Below, piece after piece: positions 8,393 to 16,079 of a DNA stretch of 64,000 nucleotides. The number at the start of each line of letters is the position of its first letter. The stretch's first letter is position 1. Location: positions 61,189-125,188 of the forward strand of contig NZ_VLPL01000012.1 of NCBI RefSeq assembly GCF_007558725.1, given 5' to 3'. The stretch is from Fluviicola chungangensis (lineage in GTDB: Bacteria; Bacteroidota; Bacteroidia; Flavobacteriales_D; Crocinitomicaceae). The notes beneath the pieces are model-generated. The model saw only the letters and a list, made by a program, of their open reading frames with translations. It had not been told where the DNA came from and did no database searches. A program made the translations under genes and the position numbers.

Positions 8393-9439
8393 CTAGGCCA
8401 GCTCTCGTTCTTTCTCTCTGAACTCCTTCTCAGACTCCAGTGTGGAAGTTTTCATTTCGAAATCTTCGCGCAAAGCCACTTTGGTATCGTATGCACCGTA
8501 GGACATAAACAATTTACTGATGATCGGGATCAATTCGAATAAGGTCAAAATCACCATGAGCAAATAGTATTGGTTCTGTAGTCCGTGTGTTTTATCTTTG
8601 TCAAACAAGGATTGCAGTGCCTCTTTTTTGATCAGGAAGCCTTTTCCATCCAGGGTCTTTTCAAAATCTGCTACGCTTTTGGTTACTTTGGTATTGATCT
8701 CGTCCAATTCCTTGGTGATCTTTTCCAGTTCGGTTTTGGAAGCCTTTTCCGTTTTCTCCAGGTCTTCTTTTACCGTGAGGTAACTGTTTTGTTTTGCTTT
8801 TGCAATACCTGCAATCCCGAATTTCCCGGAACCGCCCGTTCCGTCGATCTCTTTCAGGTAATCGTTCTGTTTCTCGATCGTCAGGTCACTTTTCTCTTTC
8901 AGTTCTTCTTCCAGCTTCTTTTTATTGGCCAGCAATTCGTCTTTCCGCGATTGGTACACCTGCTCCACTTCGATTTTCTTTTCAGCCAATTTTTTGTCGA
9001 GCAAGATTGGGATCTCGCGGTCTACGTCCGAACTGAAAATGAATAAAATGATCGGCTGGGCCAAAAACGCCCCGATACACAAAGCCATGATCACCCGCAA
9101 CCCGATTGCGGCAATGTTGGTGCGTTTTTTATTGATGGACGAAACCAGCACCCGGTCGATGGAAAGGACAAAACCGCCCATAAAAACCCCCAGCGTAACA
9201 AATAAAAACGGAGAATCGGAGTTCGTGCTCCAGAAATATCCCCATGCCAACGTTGCGTAGAGCCAGGTAAACAGCATCGCAGCTCCCAGGATCTTGTACC
9301 GGTTTCGGTCTACCGTACAATCCTTGATCAGTTCTTTGATTGCGGTGGCAAACCACCACAGAACCTCGGACAATTGATCTGACTCCGGTTCTTTTCCTTG
9401 TTTTTCCCGGGCACCTTCCGGGATTGAATTTTCTGCCAT
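8393..9439 (-). CDS. DUF4407 domain-containing membrane protein
   Basis: The 348-residue protein has three hydrophobic helices at about residues 50-70, 77-97 and 113-134. A long, highly charged coiled coil follows at about 145-265 (KKLEEELKEKSD, LEKTEKASKTELEKITKEL), then a fourth helix at about 290-312. This is the layout of the DUF4407 family, integral membrane proteins of unknown role. The segment FVLSIDRVLVSS at the end of helix 2 is a family hallmark. The ATG at 9439 gives a hydrophilic N-terminus. The last codons (ERELA) and stop lie in DNA that matches the start of the adjacent repeat units, so its 3' end is part of, or gave rise to, the array. Confidence 0.8.
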   Translation of the reverse strand: MAENSIPEGAREKQGKEPESDQLSEVLWWFATAIKELIKDCTVDRNRYKILGAAMLFTWLYATLAWGYFWSTNSDSPFLFVTLGVFMGGFVLSIDRVLVSSINKKRTNIAAIGLRVIMALCIGAFLAQPIILFIFSSDVDREIPILLDKKLAEKKIEVEQVYQSRKDELLANKKKLEEELKEKSDLTIEKQNDYLKEIDGTGGSGKFGIAGIAKAKQNSYLTVKEDLEKTEKASKTELEKITKELDEINTKVTKSVADFEKTLDGKGFLIKKEALQSLFDKDKTHGLQNQYYLLMVILTLFELIPIISKLFMSYGAYDTKVALREDFEMKTSTLESEKEFREKERELA

Positions 9440-9690
9440 GCTGCCGTTTTATTCCAAATAAAGTCAGCAAACATAATTCAGTTACAAAAGCAAATCTTTT
9501 TTTTAGCGAATTTTGGGAGTTCATTTGACTTTCCATTATCCATACATACCCGCATCCACACACCCCTTACAGCCATCCCCAATCCGGAAAAACACACTCA
9601 AAAGAATGCGTTCGGTTATTCCTGTTTCGCCTTTATGGGTTCGGCCCCAACTTAAATTGCTATTTTTAGGGCTTTAAAAAAAAACAACTT

Positions 9691-11016
9691 ATGAAATTTA
9701 TTCTAACTTCTCTTGCGTGTATCTGCGGGTACCTTTCTCATGCTCAATGTTCTGTGACCTCCTCTACCAGTTCAACAAACTCAGCATGCGGGGCAGCAAC
9801 AGGTTCTGCAACAGTCACACCATCCAGTGGCACCGCACCTTATACTTATTTATGGAGTAACGGATCAAACACACAAACTATTATGAATGTTGCTGTCGGA
9901 ATTTACACTGTAGCGATTACCGATGCCAACGGCTGCACCGGAAGCAATACAGTAACTGTAGATAATCCCAATGCACCTACTGCATCCATTAGTTCCGTCA
10001 TGCATGTGTACTGTTTCGGAAATGCATCAGGACAAACATCTGTAGCTGCTTCAGGCGGAACTGCTCCTTATACTTACATATGGAGTAACGGCATGACAAC
10101 TTCCGGGATTACTGGTCTCGTGGCTGGATCTTACAGCGTTACAGTTACAGATGCAGCCGCTTGTGCCGATCAGGTTCAGGTTACGATCACACAACCAAGC
10201 CAACTTTCTGCTACATCCAGCTCCACGCCTGCAAGCTGTTATGGTGAAAGTGACGGTGCAATTGAAACTCAGGTTATGGGCGGAACTGCTCCGTATTTCT
10301 ATTTCTGGTCCAATGCTGAAACAACCCAGGACATTTCTGACTTAGCACCAGGAACTTATACCTTGAATATAACTGATGTAAACAATTGCAACCTCCAGAT
10401 CACTGCAACCGTAACGGAGCCAGATCTGATCCGTGATACCATAAGCAACTCTGCCTGTGGTTCGTATTTCTGGGAAGGACAAAATTACACGGTATCCGAT
10501 TACTATGAGCACACGTACACTACGGCTAACGGGTGCGATTCAATAGTAACATTGAATTTAACCATTAATTCGCTGCCAGACAATGCCATTACCAGCTCAG
10601 GAGCTACTTTTACTGCTGCGGCTTCCGGCGCAACATACCAGTGGATCAACTGTTCGGACAATTCTGAAATTCAGGGGGCACAAAGCCAATCTTTTACAGC
10701 CACTCAAAACGGAAGTTATGCTGTGATCGTAAGCAATGGCACATGCTCAGATACCAGCAATTGTATCACTCTTTCTGATTTAGGTTTGACGGACAATAAC
10801 CCGGACTTGATTTCTATTGCTCCAAACCCTACGAAAGGACAGGTCTCCATTTCGGTAACGGAAAACATGCATGTTCGCTTAACCAATTTAGTGGGTGAAT
10901 CCATCCACACTTATTATTTGGAAACCGGAGTAAACAGTATCGACATCAGCGAATTGCCTGCAGGCACGTATCTGCTTGTTGGCAGCAGATCAAGCCACCG
11001 CATTGTAAAACAGTAA
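9691..11016 (+). CDS. SprB-repeat T9SS type A cargo protein
   Basis: The 441-residue secreted protein has a signal peptide ending at LSHAQ. Three SprB-type repeats follow, each with a GTAPYTYLWSNG-like strand and a GxYxVxxTDANGC-like end, at about residues 22-92, 95-165 and 168-238. After a linker comes a typical type A T9SS sorting domain: SIAPNPTKGQVSIS, then SELPAGTYLLVG and a C-terminal basic tail RIVKQ. It should cross the outer membrane through the type IX system and be attached or released at the surface, as SprB-like adhesins are. A terminator follows at 11037. Its ligand is unknown. Confidence 0.88.
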   Translation: MKFILTSLACICGYLSHAQCSVTSSTSSTNSACGAATGSATVTPSSGTAPYTYLWSNGSNTQTIMNVAVGIYTVAITDANGCTGSNTVTVDNPNAPTASISSVMHVYCFGNASGQTSVAASGGTAPYTYIWSNGMTTSGITGLVAGSYSVTVTDAAACADQVQVTITQPSQLSATSSSTPASCYGESDGAIETQVMGGTAPYFYFWSNAETTQDISDLAPGTYTLNITDVNNCNLQITATVTEPDLIRDTISNSACGSYFWEGQNYTVSDYYEHTYTTANGCDSIVTLNLTINSLPDNAITSSGATFTAAASGATYQWINCSDNSEIQGAQSQSFTATQNGSYAVIVSNGTCSDTSNCITLSDLGLTDNNPDLISIAPNPTKGQVSISVTENMHVRLTNLVGESIHTYYLETGVNSIDISELPAGTYLLVGSRSSHRIVKQ

Positions 11017-11036
11017 GATTTTAGCTATTCATATGG

Positions 11037-11073
11037 AAGCCCGGTTGTGCATGCATAGCCGGGCTTTGTTTTG
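11037..11073 (+). terminator. intrinsic terminator of the SprB-repeat gene
   Basis: The stem AAGCCCGG/CCGGGCTT with a 14-base loop is followed by TGTTTTGTT, about 20 bases past the stop codon. Confidence 0.8.
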
Positions 11074-11089
11074 TTCCATCGTGGATGTT

Positions 11090-11809
11090 TCAATCGGCCT
11101 TGGTCAATTTTGCTTCCAACTCCAAAACCAGTGGATGACCGGCCATCTGCGGATTGTTTCTTAACTCTTCCAGCATCCGGATAAGGGTTTCCCGGGACAG
11201 CTTTTCTTCCCGCACTACTTCAAAACTGGACTCCGGGGCAAGAGAGAAGAACAATTCATCCGTCCAGTCGTTCCGCACACCGTCGATCACCAAATGCACC
11301 CGGTCTTCTCTTCCGCGATTCGCCACCGAATGCACCAAATTCACATTCGTGTACCAGCATTCGCCGGGAAGCATGGTCAACCGTTCGCCATCCAAAATAA
11401 ATTCAATCTCCGGGTTGGTCACAATGGGAATGTGCAGGCGGAACTGCCCGTCCTCATAGCCTAATTCGTGATCAGTATGCGGTTTGATCACTGCCCCCGC
11501 TTCCAGCCGCAGCAAGCGTACCGAAAGGACCGGAAATTGAAAATAGTCCAGCACTTCCCGGAAATAAGTACATTCCTTCATGAGCGGCGTTTCGGAAATA
11601 GCCGACTGGTCCTGCAAATGTGCGAAAATGTTTTGTTCGTTCCCATCGGCAGCATACAGGGAAACCGCTTTCCAGTTCCCGGTATATCCTCCCGTATTGA
11701 AATGCGGGACCCATTGTCCTTCCATGGCTTTGGCCAAATCCAGCACCAAACGCTGTTCATCGAACTGCACGGGAAATTTCAGGTATTTGGTAATTGCGTG
11801 TTTACTCAT
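11090..11809 (-). CDS. aspartyl/asparaginyl beta-hydroxylase-like dioxygenase
   Basis: The 239-residue protein carries the double-stranded beta-helix signature of the Asp/Asn beta-hydroxylase family. It has GAVIKPHTDHELGYEDG with the HxD iron ligands, LHIPIVTNPEIEF, and GECWYTNVNLVHSVANRG with the distal His. VHLVIDGVRND supplies the usual 2-oxoglutarate-binding region. Such enzymes use Fe(II) and 2-oxoglutarate to hydroxylate a protein or small-molecule substrate. The ATG at 11809 overlaps the TGA of the upstream gene (11806-11808) in an ATGA arrangement, which fixes the start and indicates translational coupling with the HExxH protein at 11806-12282. The substrate is unknown; the coupled partner is the best lead. 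Confidence 0.85.
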   Translation of the reverse strand: MSKHAITKYLKFPVQFDEQRLVLDLAKAMEGQWVPHFNTGGYTGNWKAVSLYAADGNEQNIFAHLQDQSAISETPLMKECTYFREVLDYFQFPVLSVRLLRLEAGAVIKPHTDHELGYEDGQFRLHIPIVTNPEIEFILDGERLTMLPGECWYTNVNLVHSVANRGREDRVHLVIDGVRNDWTDELFFSLAPESSFEVVREEKLSRETLIRMLEELRNNPQMAGHPLVLELEAKLTKAD

Positions 11810-12282
11810 CTCAACCATTTAACCATGTGTGGAAAAGGCGCTACCCCCTCTTTTTCAAACGAATGGCAAAATCCCATCCATTCCAGCAAGGGAAGACCGA
11901 TATAGTTCTCATTGGCAAATTGTTTGATCAGCCATTCGGACTCATTCTTATACCCTTCCGGGTGAAAAACCACTTCCGGCTCCAATTCCAGGTACCTGAG
12001 CGCGGCATACGACCACAGGATCGCCGCCAGCTCATCGCCATCACTTGGCCAACCGGGATCCATTTCTTCTGTTCCGATCAGAGGACGTAATTTTTCTTCG
12101 GTCACCGCCAAATGCCCGGCTTCGTGCAGCAAATCGCCTGGAAACTTCATACGTTGCGGATCCATCAGGATCGCATTCCGTTCGATAGCCAAACCCGGTA
12201 AAAAGCAGTTATCCGGCAATTCCGTTTCTATGACCGGTATTCCGATTTGTTGGAGGAAATGAATAATTTTTTGTTGAGGCAT
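11806..12282 (-). CDS. HExxH-motif protein of unknown function
   Basis: The 158-residue product (ATG at 12282, MPQQKIIHFL) has LLHEAGHLAV at about residues 53-62, an HExxH zinc-metallopeptidase-like motif. DGDELAAILWSYAALRYLE further on could supply the third ligand. The protein has no signal peptide and is shorter than most peptidases with this motif, so activity is uncertain; ImmA/IrrE-like or other zincin folds are possibilities. It is translationally coupled by ATGA to the downstream beta-hydroxylase-like gene, so the two products probably act together. A frame extension up to 12369 runs into the REP-like palindrome and is not used. Confidence 0.7.
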   Translation of the reverse strand: MPQQKIIHFLQQIGIPVIETELPDNCFLPGLAIERNAILMDPQRMKFPGDLLHEAGHLAVTEEKLRPLIGTEEMDPGWPSDGDELAAILWSYAALRYLELEPEVVFHPEGYKNESEWLIKQFANENYIGLPLLEWMGFCHSFEKEGVAPFPHMVKWLR

Positions 12283-12331
12283 GTGAATATTGGTTTGGAT
12301 AGGTGAATATAAAAAATATTTAGAAATCCTG

Positions 12332-12358
12332 GTAGGCACGCGATTAATCGCGTACCCA
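12332..12358. repeat. REP-like palindrome upstream of RAYT 1
   Basis: The perfect core ACGCGATTAATCGCGT (12338-12353) is preceded by GTAGGC and followed by ACCC. The same core sequence occurs after this RAYT gene (12924-12984) and at 38942-38985. Confidence 0.75.
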
Positions 12359-12414
12359 CATGGTATCATATTAATGATATATTTTATTAAATTATATAGG
12401 AAAGATCAAAAAAC

Positions 12415-12933
12415 ATGTCCAATCACCCTATTCACAGAAGAAAAAGCCAACGGTTAAACGGTTATGATTATGCAAAGGAAGGTCTGTATTTCATTACTAT
12501 AAAAACTGAAAACAATCGTCCATTATTTGGTGAAATCATCAATGGAATAATGAAATTAGATGAATCCGGATTAGTTGCCCAAAATTGTTGGTTGGATATT
12601 CCGAAACATTTTCCACATGCCGCATTGCACGAATTTGTAATCATGCCGGACCATGTTCATGGAATTATTGAAATTGTTTACAATCCAAATTATGTAGGGG
12701 CGAAAAATTTTTCGCCCCTACATAATGACCAACCCAATTTCAAATCGCCATCAAAAACAATCGGATCAATTATCCGTGGATTCAAAACCGGCGTTACCAA
12801 ATGGATGCGGAATCACACAACCGTTCACGATGTATGGCAACGCAACTACCACGATCACATCATTCGAAATACAGAATCCTATGAACGCATCTGTCAATAC
12901 ATCCGGGATAACCCGAAAAAATGGCACCCGTAG
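12415..12933 (+). CDS. REP-associated tyrosine transposase (RAYT) 1
   Basis: The 172-residue protein belongs to the IS200-like Y1 transposase family. It has FVIMPDHVHGII, with the HUH pair at residues 80 and 82, and VWQRNYHDHIIRN with the likely catalytic Tyr at 145. The family's closing motif ICQYIRDNPKKWHP is also present. RAYTs are domesticated single-copy transposases thought to move or maintain REP palindromes. Here REP-like palindromes lie upstream (12332-12358), inside the gene (12689-12726, encoding VGAKNFSPL at residues 94-102) and across its stop codon (12924-12984). It is closely similar to RAYT 2 at 21447-21971. The frame is intact and both catalytic motifs are present, so it is likely functional. 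Confidence 0.9.
   Translation: MSNHPIHRRKSQRLNGYDYAKEGLYFITIKTENNRPLFGEIINGIMKLDESGLVAQNCWLDIPKHFPHAALHEFVIMPDHVHGIIEIVYNPNYVGAKNFSPLHNDQPNFKSPSKTIGSIIRGFKTGVTKWMRNHTTVHDVWQRNYHDHIIRNTESYERICQYIRDNPKKWHP
12689..12726. repeat. perfect 38-bp palindrome inside RAYT 1
   Basis: GTAGGGGCGAAAAA and its exact complement are joined without a loop, with flanking ATTAT/ATAAT also pairing. It reads through in frame as YVGAKNFSPLH. An equivalent palindrome lies at the same place in RAYT 2, and a closely related one lies between genes at 32755-32792. Confidence 0.95.
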
Positions 12934-12984
12934 GCACGCGATTAACCTGTCCCGACCAATTCGGGATCGCGTGCCTACGGGTGC
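12924..12984. repeat. REP-like palindrome overlapping the RAYT 1 stop
   Basis: Two perfect 19-base arms (12924-12942 and 12966-12984, core GTAGGCACGCGAT) are separated by 23 bases. The loop holds a second small inverted repeat, TCCCGA...TCGGGA. The TAG stop of RAYT 1 is part of the left arm. Confidence 0.9.
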
Positions 12985-13087
12985 GGAAAACCACATTTCC
13001 CCCATGTGGTAAATACTGAAAATGAACCCCAAAGCACCAACTAATTATCCCTTTCATTAGATTCGTACCGAAACCTTATTGTTACGA

Positions 13088-13234
13088 ATGAAATTAATAG
13101 CTCTTGCGTTGCTGGTATTCGGCGCTACTACTGCTGCTTATGCTCAGGATCCCGTGGATTTGATCGAGTCTACCTTAAAACTTGGAATTTCGGAGGAAAA
13201 GGAATTCTTCTTTGGCTTTGCGGAAGGGGGATAA
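13088..13234 (+). pseudogene. 5' remnant of a secreted-protein gene
   Basis: A 48-codon frame starts at ATG 13088 with a convincing signal peptide (MKLIALALLVFGATTAAYAQ). It continues DPVDLIESTLKLGISEEKEF and FFGFAEGG, then stops. This resembles the beginning of a longer Bacteroidota secreted protein in which a GFAEGD motif is followed by about 100 more residues; that comparison is from memory and should be checked. Nothing homologous-looking follows, and base composition drops to AT-rich immediately after. I therefore read it as a gene cut off by the accessory island at 13.24-16.8 kb, though a genuine small secreted peptide cannot be excluded. Confidence 0.55.
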
Positions 13235-13337
13235 ATTTTGTTTCATTAAAAGAAATAGTAAACGTGACAATTGCTTAAGTAATTACACATATGAACAAGT
13301 TATCGTAGATAAACCTTGTTGAAAAAGAAATAAAGTT

Positions 13338-14291
13338 ATGCAAGACAAATGCCCTCTAACCGGTCGAGACATCGACTCAAAACATCTTACAAATCACATA
13401 TATTATACATTAAATATAGCTGATCAAAAGGTTGATATTTTTATCTGTTATAACTGTAGACGTAAAATTGATTTTAATGTTCCCACTCACATTATTGAAG
13501 GTTTAATTGCGAATAAAAAATGGCCGGAAAGAATAGAAATTATTTCCGAGGACTGTAATCTTCCCTCCAAAATTACCGATGGAGAAACAGTTGTATTACA
13601 AGAGTTTTTGAGAACTGCTGATTACCCTAAATCACCAAAAGAAAAACTCGATAATTTGATTCTATTTTTATTCAATCTACAAAACTACGATGGAGAGTCT
13701 ATGTGTCTTAACATAAGAGAAAACGACTTCGTTCTTAAAAATTACTTCAAGAATCCTGAGGAATGCGCATTTTATATTCATAGCTTGGCAGAGCAAGGTC
13801 TTATAAATTTGGTTAAAAACGCCACTGATGGAACAATTGTTACTCTCAATTTAACTCACTCTGGATTAAGCAGAACAATTGAACTTACAGAAGAGGGAGA
13901 AAAATCGAATAAATGTTTCATCGCAATGTCATTTAACCCGTCAACTAAACATACTCGAGAAGCTATTCGAAAGGCATTACATAACACAGGTTATGAAGCA
14001 GTTATAATAGATGAACAAATAATTGATAGTGAACGGACAATCAATGACGAAATTATTGCCTCACTCAAAAAATGTAAATTCTGTATCGCCGATTTTTCAT
14101 TTCACAGCAATGGCGTATACTTTGAAAGCGGATTCGCTTTGGGTCAAGGTAAAAAAGTAATTTACACATGTAGCAAAGAAGAATTTGAAAATGCACATTT
14201 TGACATCAAACCATTGCAACATATTGTTTATGAAACTCCTGAACAATTAATAAAAGATTTAACATATAAAATCGAAGCGTTTATTAGCTAA
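13338..14291 (+). CDS. nucleoside-deoxyribosyltransferase-like domain protein with possible Zn ribbon
   Basis: The 317-residue protein has Cys5 with CYNC at residues 37-40, plus His16/His20, as a possible zinc ribbon. A middle region of about residues 80-185 is helical and could be a winged helix. The C-terminal domain starts with KCFIAMSF (193-199) and has IDSERTINDEI, KKCKFCIADFSF and NGVYFESGFALGQGKKVIY. The last segment holds the conserved Glu263 of deoxyribosyltransferase/DRHyd-type domains (YxExG). Such domains cleave N-glycosidic bonds of nucleosides or nucleotides and recur in bacterial conflict systems (known of the superfamily). It is the first gene of the AT-rich island, 52 bases ahead of the second DRHyd-like gene. 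Signal production or effector nuclease-like hydrolysis are both possible. Confidence 0.7.
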   Translation: MQDKCPLTGRDIDSKHLTNHIYYTLNIADQKVDIFICYNCRRKIDFNVPTHIIEGLIANKKWPERIEIISEDCNLPSKITDGETVVLQEFLRTADYPKSPKEKLDNLILFLFNLQNYDGESMCLNIRENDFVLKNYFKNPEECAFYIHSLAEQGLINLVKNATDGTIVTLNLTHSGLSRTIELTEEGEKSNKCFIAMSFNPSTKHTREAIRKALHNTGYEAVIIDEQIIDSERTINDEIIASLKKCKFCIADFSFHSNGVYFESGFALGQGKKVIYTCSKEEFENAHFDIKPLQHIVYETPEQLIKDLTYKIEAFIS

Positions 14292-14343
14292 TATAAATTA
14301 TACGAGCACCATCCGAGAAGAATAAGTAAACTAAAAATAAAAT

Positions 14344-15576
14344 ATGGAAAAAATCTGCTTTGTAATAATGGGATATGGAAAAAAAACCGATCCCACTTTA
14401 GGAAAAACTTTTGACTTAGATGTCACTTACAATAGTATTATTAAACCAGCGGTGGAAAAGTCTGGATTCACATGTATTAGAGGTGATGAGGTTTTAGAAT
14501 CTGGAATTATCGACAAAAGTATGTACGCCCTTTTAATTCACGCAGATTTAGTGATTGCTGACATTACTACTTTCAATCCTAATGCTATTTACGAACTTGG
14601 TATAAGACACGCTGCGAAACCATTTTCTACAATAATTATGAAAGAGAAGGATGGTAATATACCATTTGATTTAAATCATAATAAGACTTTTACTTATTCT
14701 CATATGGGGGAAGATATCGGTGTCACAGAAACAGAGAGATGTGTCAAGGCATTAACCAATCTGATAATTGAAGTTGACAAAGCAAAAGAAACAGACAGTC
14801 CTTTATTTCATCATATTAGAGGAGTGCAACCATATGTCCTGCCACCAGAAGAATATGTTGAAATTATAAAAGAACTAGCCGACAAAGAGAAAAGCATTTT
14901 CGCTTTGTCGGAAAAAGCAAAAATTGAAATGGCAAATGGCAACTTTTCTGATGCTGCTAAATTTTGGAAAAAAGCTAGTGAAAAAGTTGAAAATGATAAT
15001 TACTTCATCCAACAATTAGCATTATGTACTTACAAAGATAAAACAGTAAATCCAAATATCGCCTTAACCGACGCATTAGGAATAATAAGACAACTCGAAC
15101 CTGAGGATAGAAATACAACCGATCCAGAAACATTAGGAATCACTGGAGCTATATATAAAAGGCTTTGGCTTCAAAATAAAGAAACCCCTGAATATTTGGA
15201 TCGAGCAATTGAGTATTACAAAAGAGGATTTACAATAAATCAAGATTATTACACAGGAGAAAACTATGCTTTATGTCTAGATCTAAAAGCAGAAATTTCA
15301 ACTGATTCGAATGAAAAGATTTATTATGGGTTTTCTGCAAAGAACACAAGAAAGGAAATTATTAACATCATTGAGAAACTTAAGGAAGACGAGGATTTTT
15401 ATAAAAGAACTGATCTTAAATGGATTACTGCAACACTTTCAAATTGTTATTATGCAATCGGAAATGTGGAAGAACACAAAATTTATGATGAACAATTTTT
15501 AAAACTTAAACCTTTAGATTGGGAAATTGAAACATACCAAGATTCATTAAATCATATTAAAGGATTACTTAACTAA
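14344..15576 (+). CDS. DRHyd/TIR-like N-terminal domain fused to TPR region (DUF4071-like)
   Basis: The 410-residue protein opens directly with KICFVIMGYGKK and has VIEKSGFTC-like core strands, ADLVIADITTFNPNAIYELG (Glu84 in the active-site position) and KPFSTIIMKE. This is a nucleoside-deoxyribosyltransferase-like Rossmann domain over about residues 1-135. From about residue 165 on it is helical, with repeat-like segments (ALSEKAKIEMANGNFSDAAK, PEYLDRAIEYYKRGFTINQD) that look like TPRs, as in DUF4071/TRAF-binding-type proteins. The architecture suggests a nucleotide-processing enzyme with a sensor or scaffold tail. The stop is 6 bases before the TIR-like gene, so the two are surely co-transcribed. 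The N-terminal domain is a distant relative of the C-terminal domain of the preceding protein. Confidence 0.75.
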   Translation: MEKICFVIMGYGKKTDPTLGKTFDLDVTYNSIIKPAVEKSGFTCIRGDEVLESGIIDKSMYALLIHADLVIADITTFNPNAIYELGIRHAAKPFSTIIMKEKDGNIPFDLNHNKTFTYSHMGEDIGVTETERCVKALTNLIIEVDKAKETDSPLFHHIRGVQPYVLPPEEYVEIIKELADKEKSIFALSEKAKIEMANGNFSDAAKFWKKASEKVENDNYFIQQLALCTYKDKTVNPNIALTDALGIIRQLEPEDRNTTDPETLGITGAIYKRLWLQNKETPEYLDRAIEYYKRGFTINQDYYTGENYALCLDLKAEISTDSNEKIYYGFSAKNTRKEIINIIEKLKEDEDFYKRTDLKWITATLSNCYYAIGNVEEHKIYDEQFLKLKPLDWEIETYQDSLNHIKGLLN

Positions 15577-15582
15577 TAAACT

Positions 15583-15987
15583 ATGGCAAAACCGTTTAAA
15601 ATTTTCGTTAGTCATGCATGGGACTATTCAAATGACCTTGAAGCGTTACAAAGGCTATTGAATGCAAGGGGTTATTTTAATGTGGAATTTTTAGAGGCGT
15701 CAAAAAAAATCCCTATTAACTCAGTAAACGCAAGTTATGTTAAAACAGTACTTAAAAATAGGATAACCGATTCAAACATTGTTCTTGCTCTAGCAGGTGT
15801 TTATGCTTCTTATAGCGACTGGATGATTTGGGAGATGGACATTGCATTAAAAAATTCGATACCAATCGTGGGAGTAGTTCCAAGAGGACAAATTAACGTT
15901 TCTCGGGAGGTTACATCTAGATCGAAAGAGAATGTTAATTGGTGGACAGAAAGTATAGTTGCTGCCATAAGAAAACATGCTCTATAA
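15583..15987 (+). CDS. TIR-like protein of the ThsB/MTH538 type
   Basis: The 134-residue protein is a single TIR-like domain: FKIFVSHAWDYSNDLEALQ (box 1), then ASYVKTVLKNRITDSNIVLALAG-type strand and helix. YSDWMIWEMDIALKNSIPIV follows, with a conserved Glu at about residue 84 in the position of the NADase Glu. PIVGVVPRG and the WWTESIVAAI helix complete the fold. In Thoeris, ThsB proteins of this family make an NAD-derived signal that switches on a second protein (established for that system). Here it sits 6 bases after the TPR-domain gene and 92 bases before a membrane protein gene, and no SIR2/SLOG or macro-domain ThsA is present. A signal-generating sensor role is therefore inferred, not shown. 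Confidence 0.75.
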   Translation: MAKPFKIFVSHAWDYSNDLEALQRLLNARGYFNVEFLEASKKIPINSVNASYVKTVLKNRITDSNIVLALAGVYASYSDWMIWEMDIALKNSIPIVGVVPRGQINVSREVTSRSKENVNWWTESIVAAIRKHAL

Positions 15988-16079
15988 GTGGAGTTCTATT
16001 AGCTCTTGCAATAAAGAAATTCAAACAATGGATAAAGAGTAATCGAAAAGGTTTTGGTACACCTAATAAATAAATCATT

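Noticed and set aside
12689..12726. Terminator inside RAYT 1
   Set aside because: The palindrome is strong but the reading frame continues through it to intact catalytic motifs, and the paralogue shows the same, so it is coding as well as palindromic.
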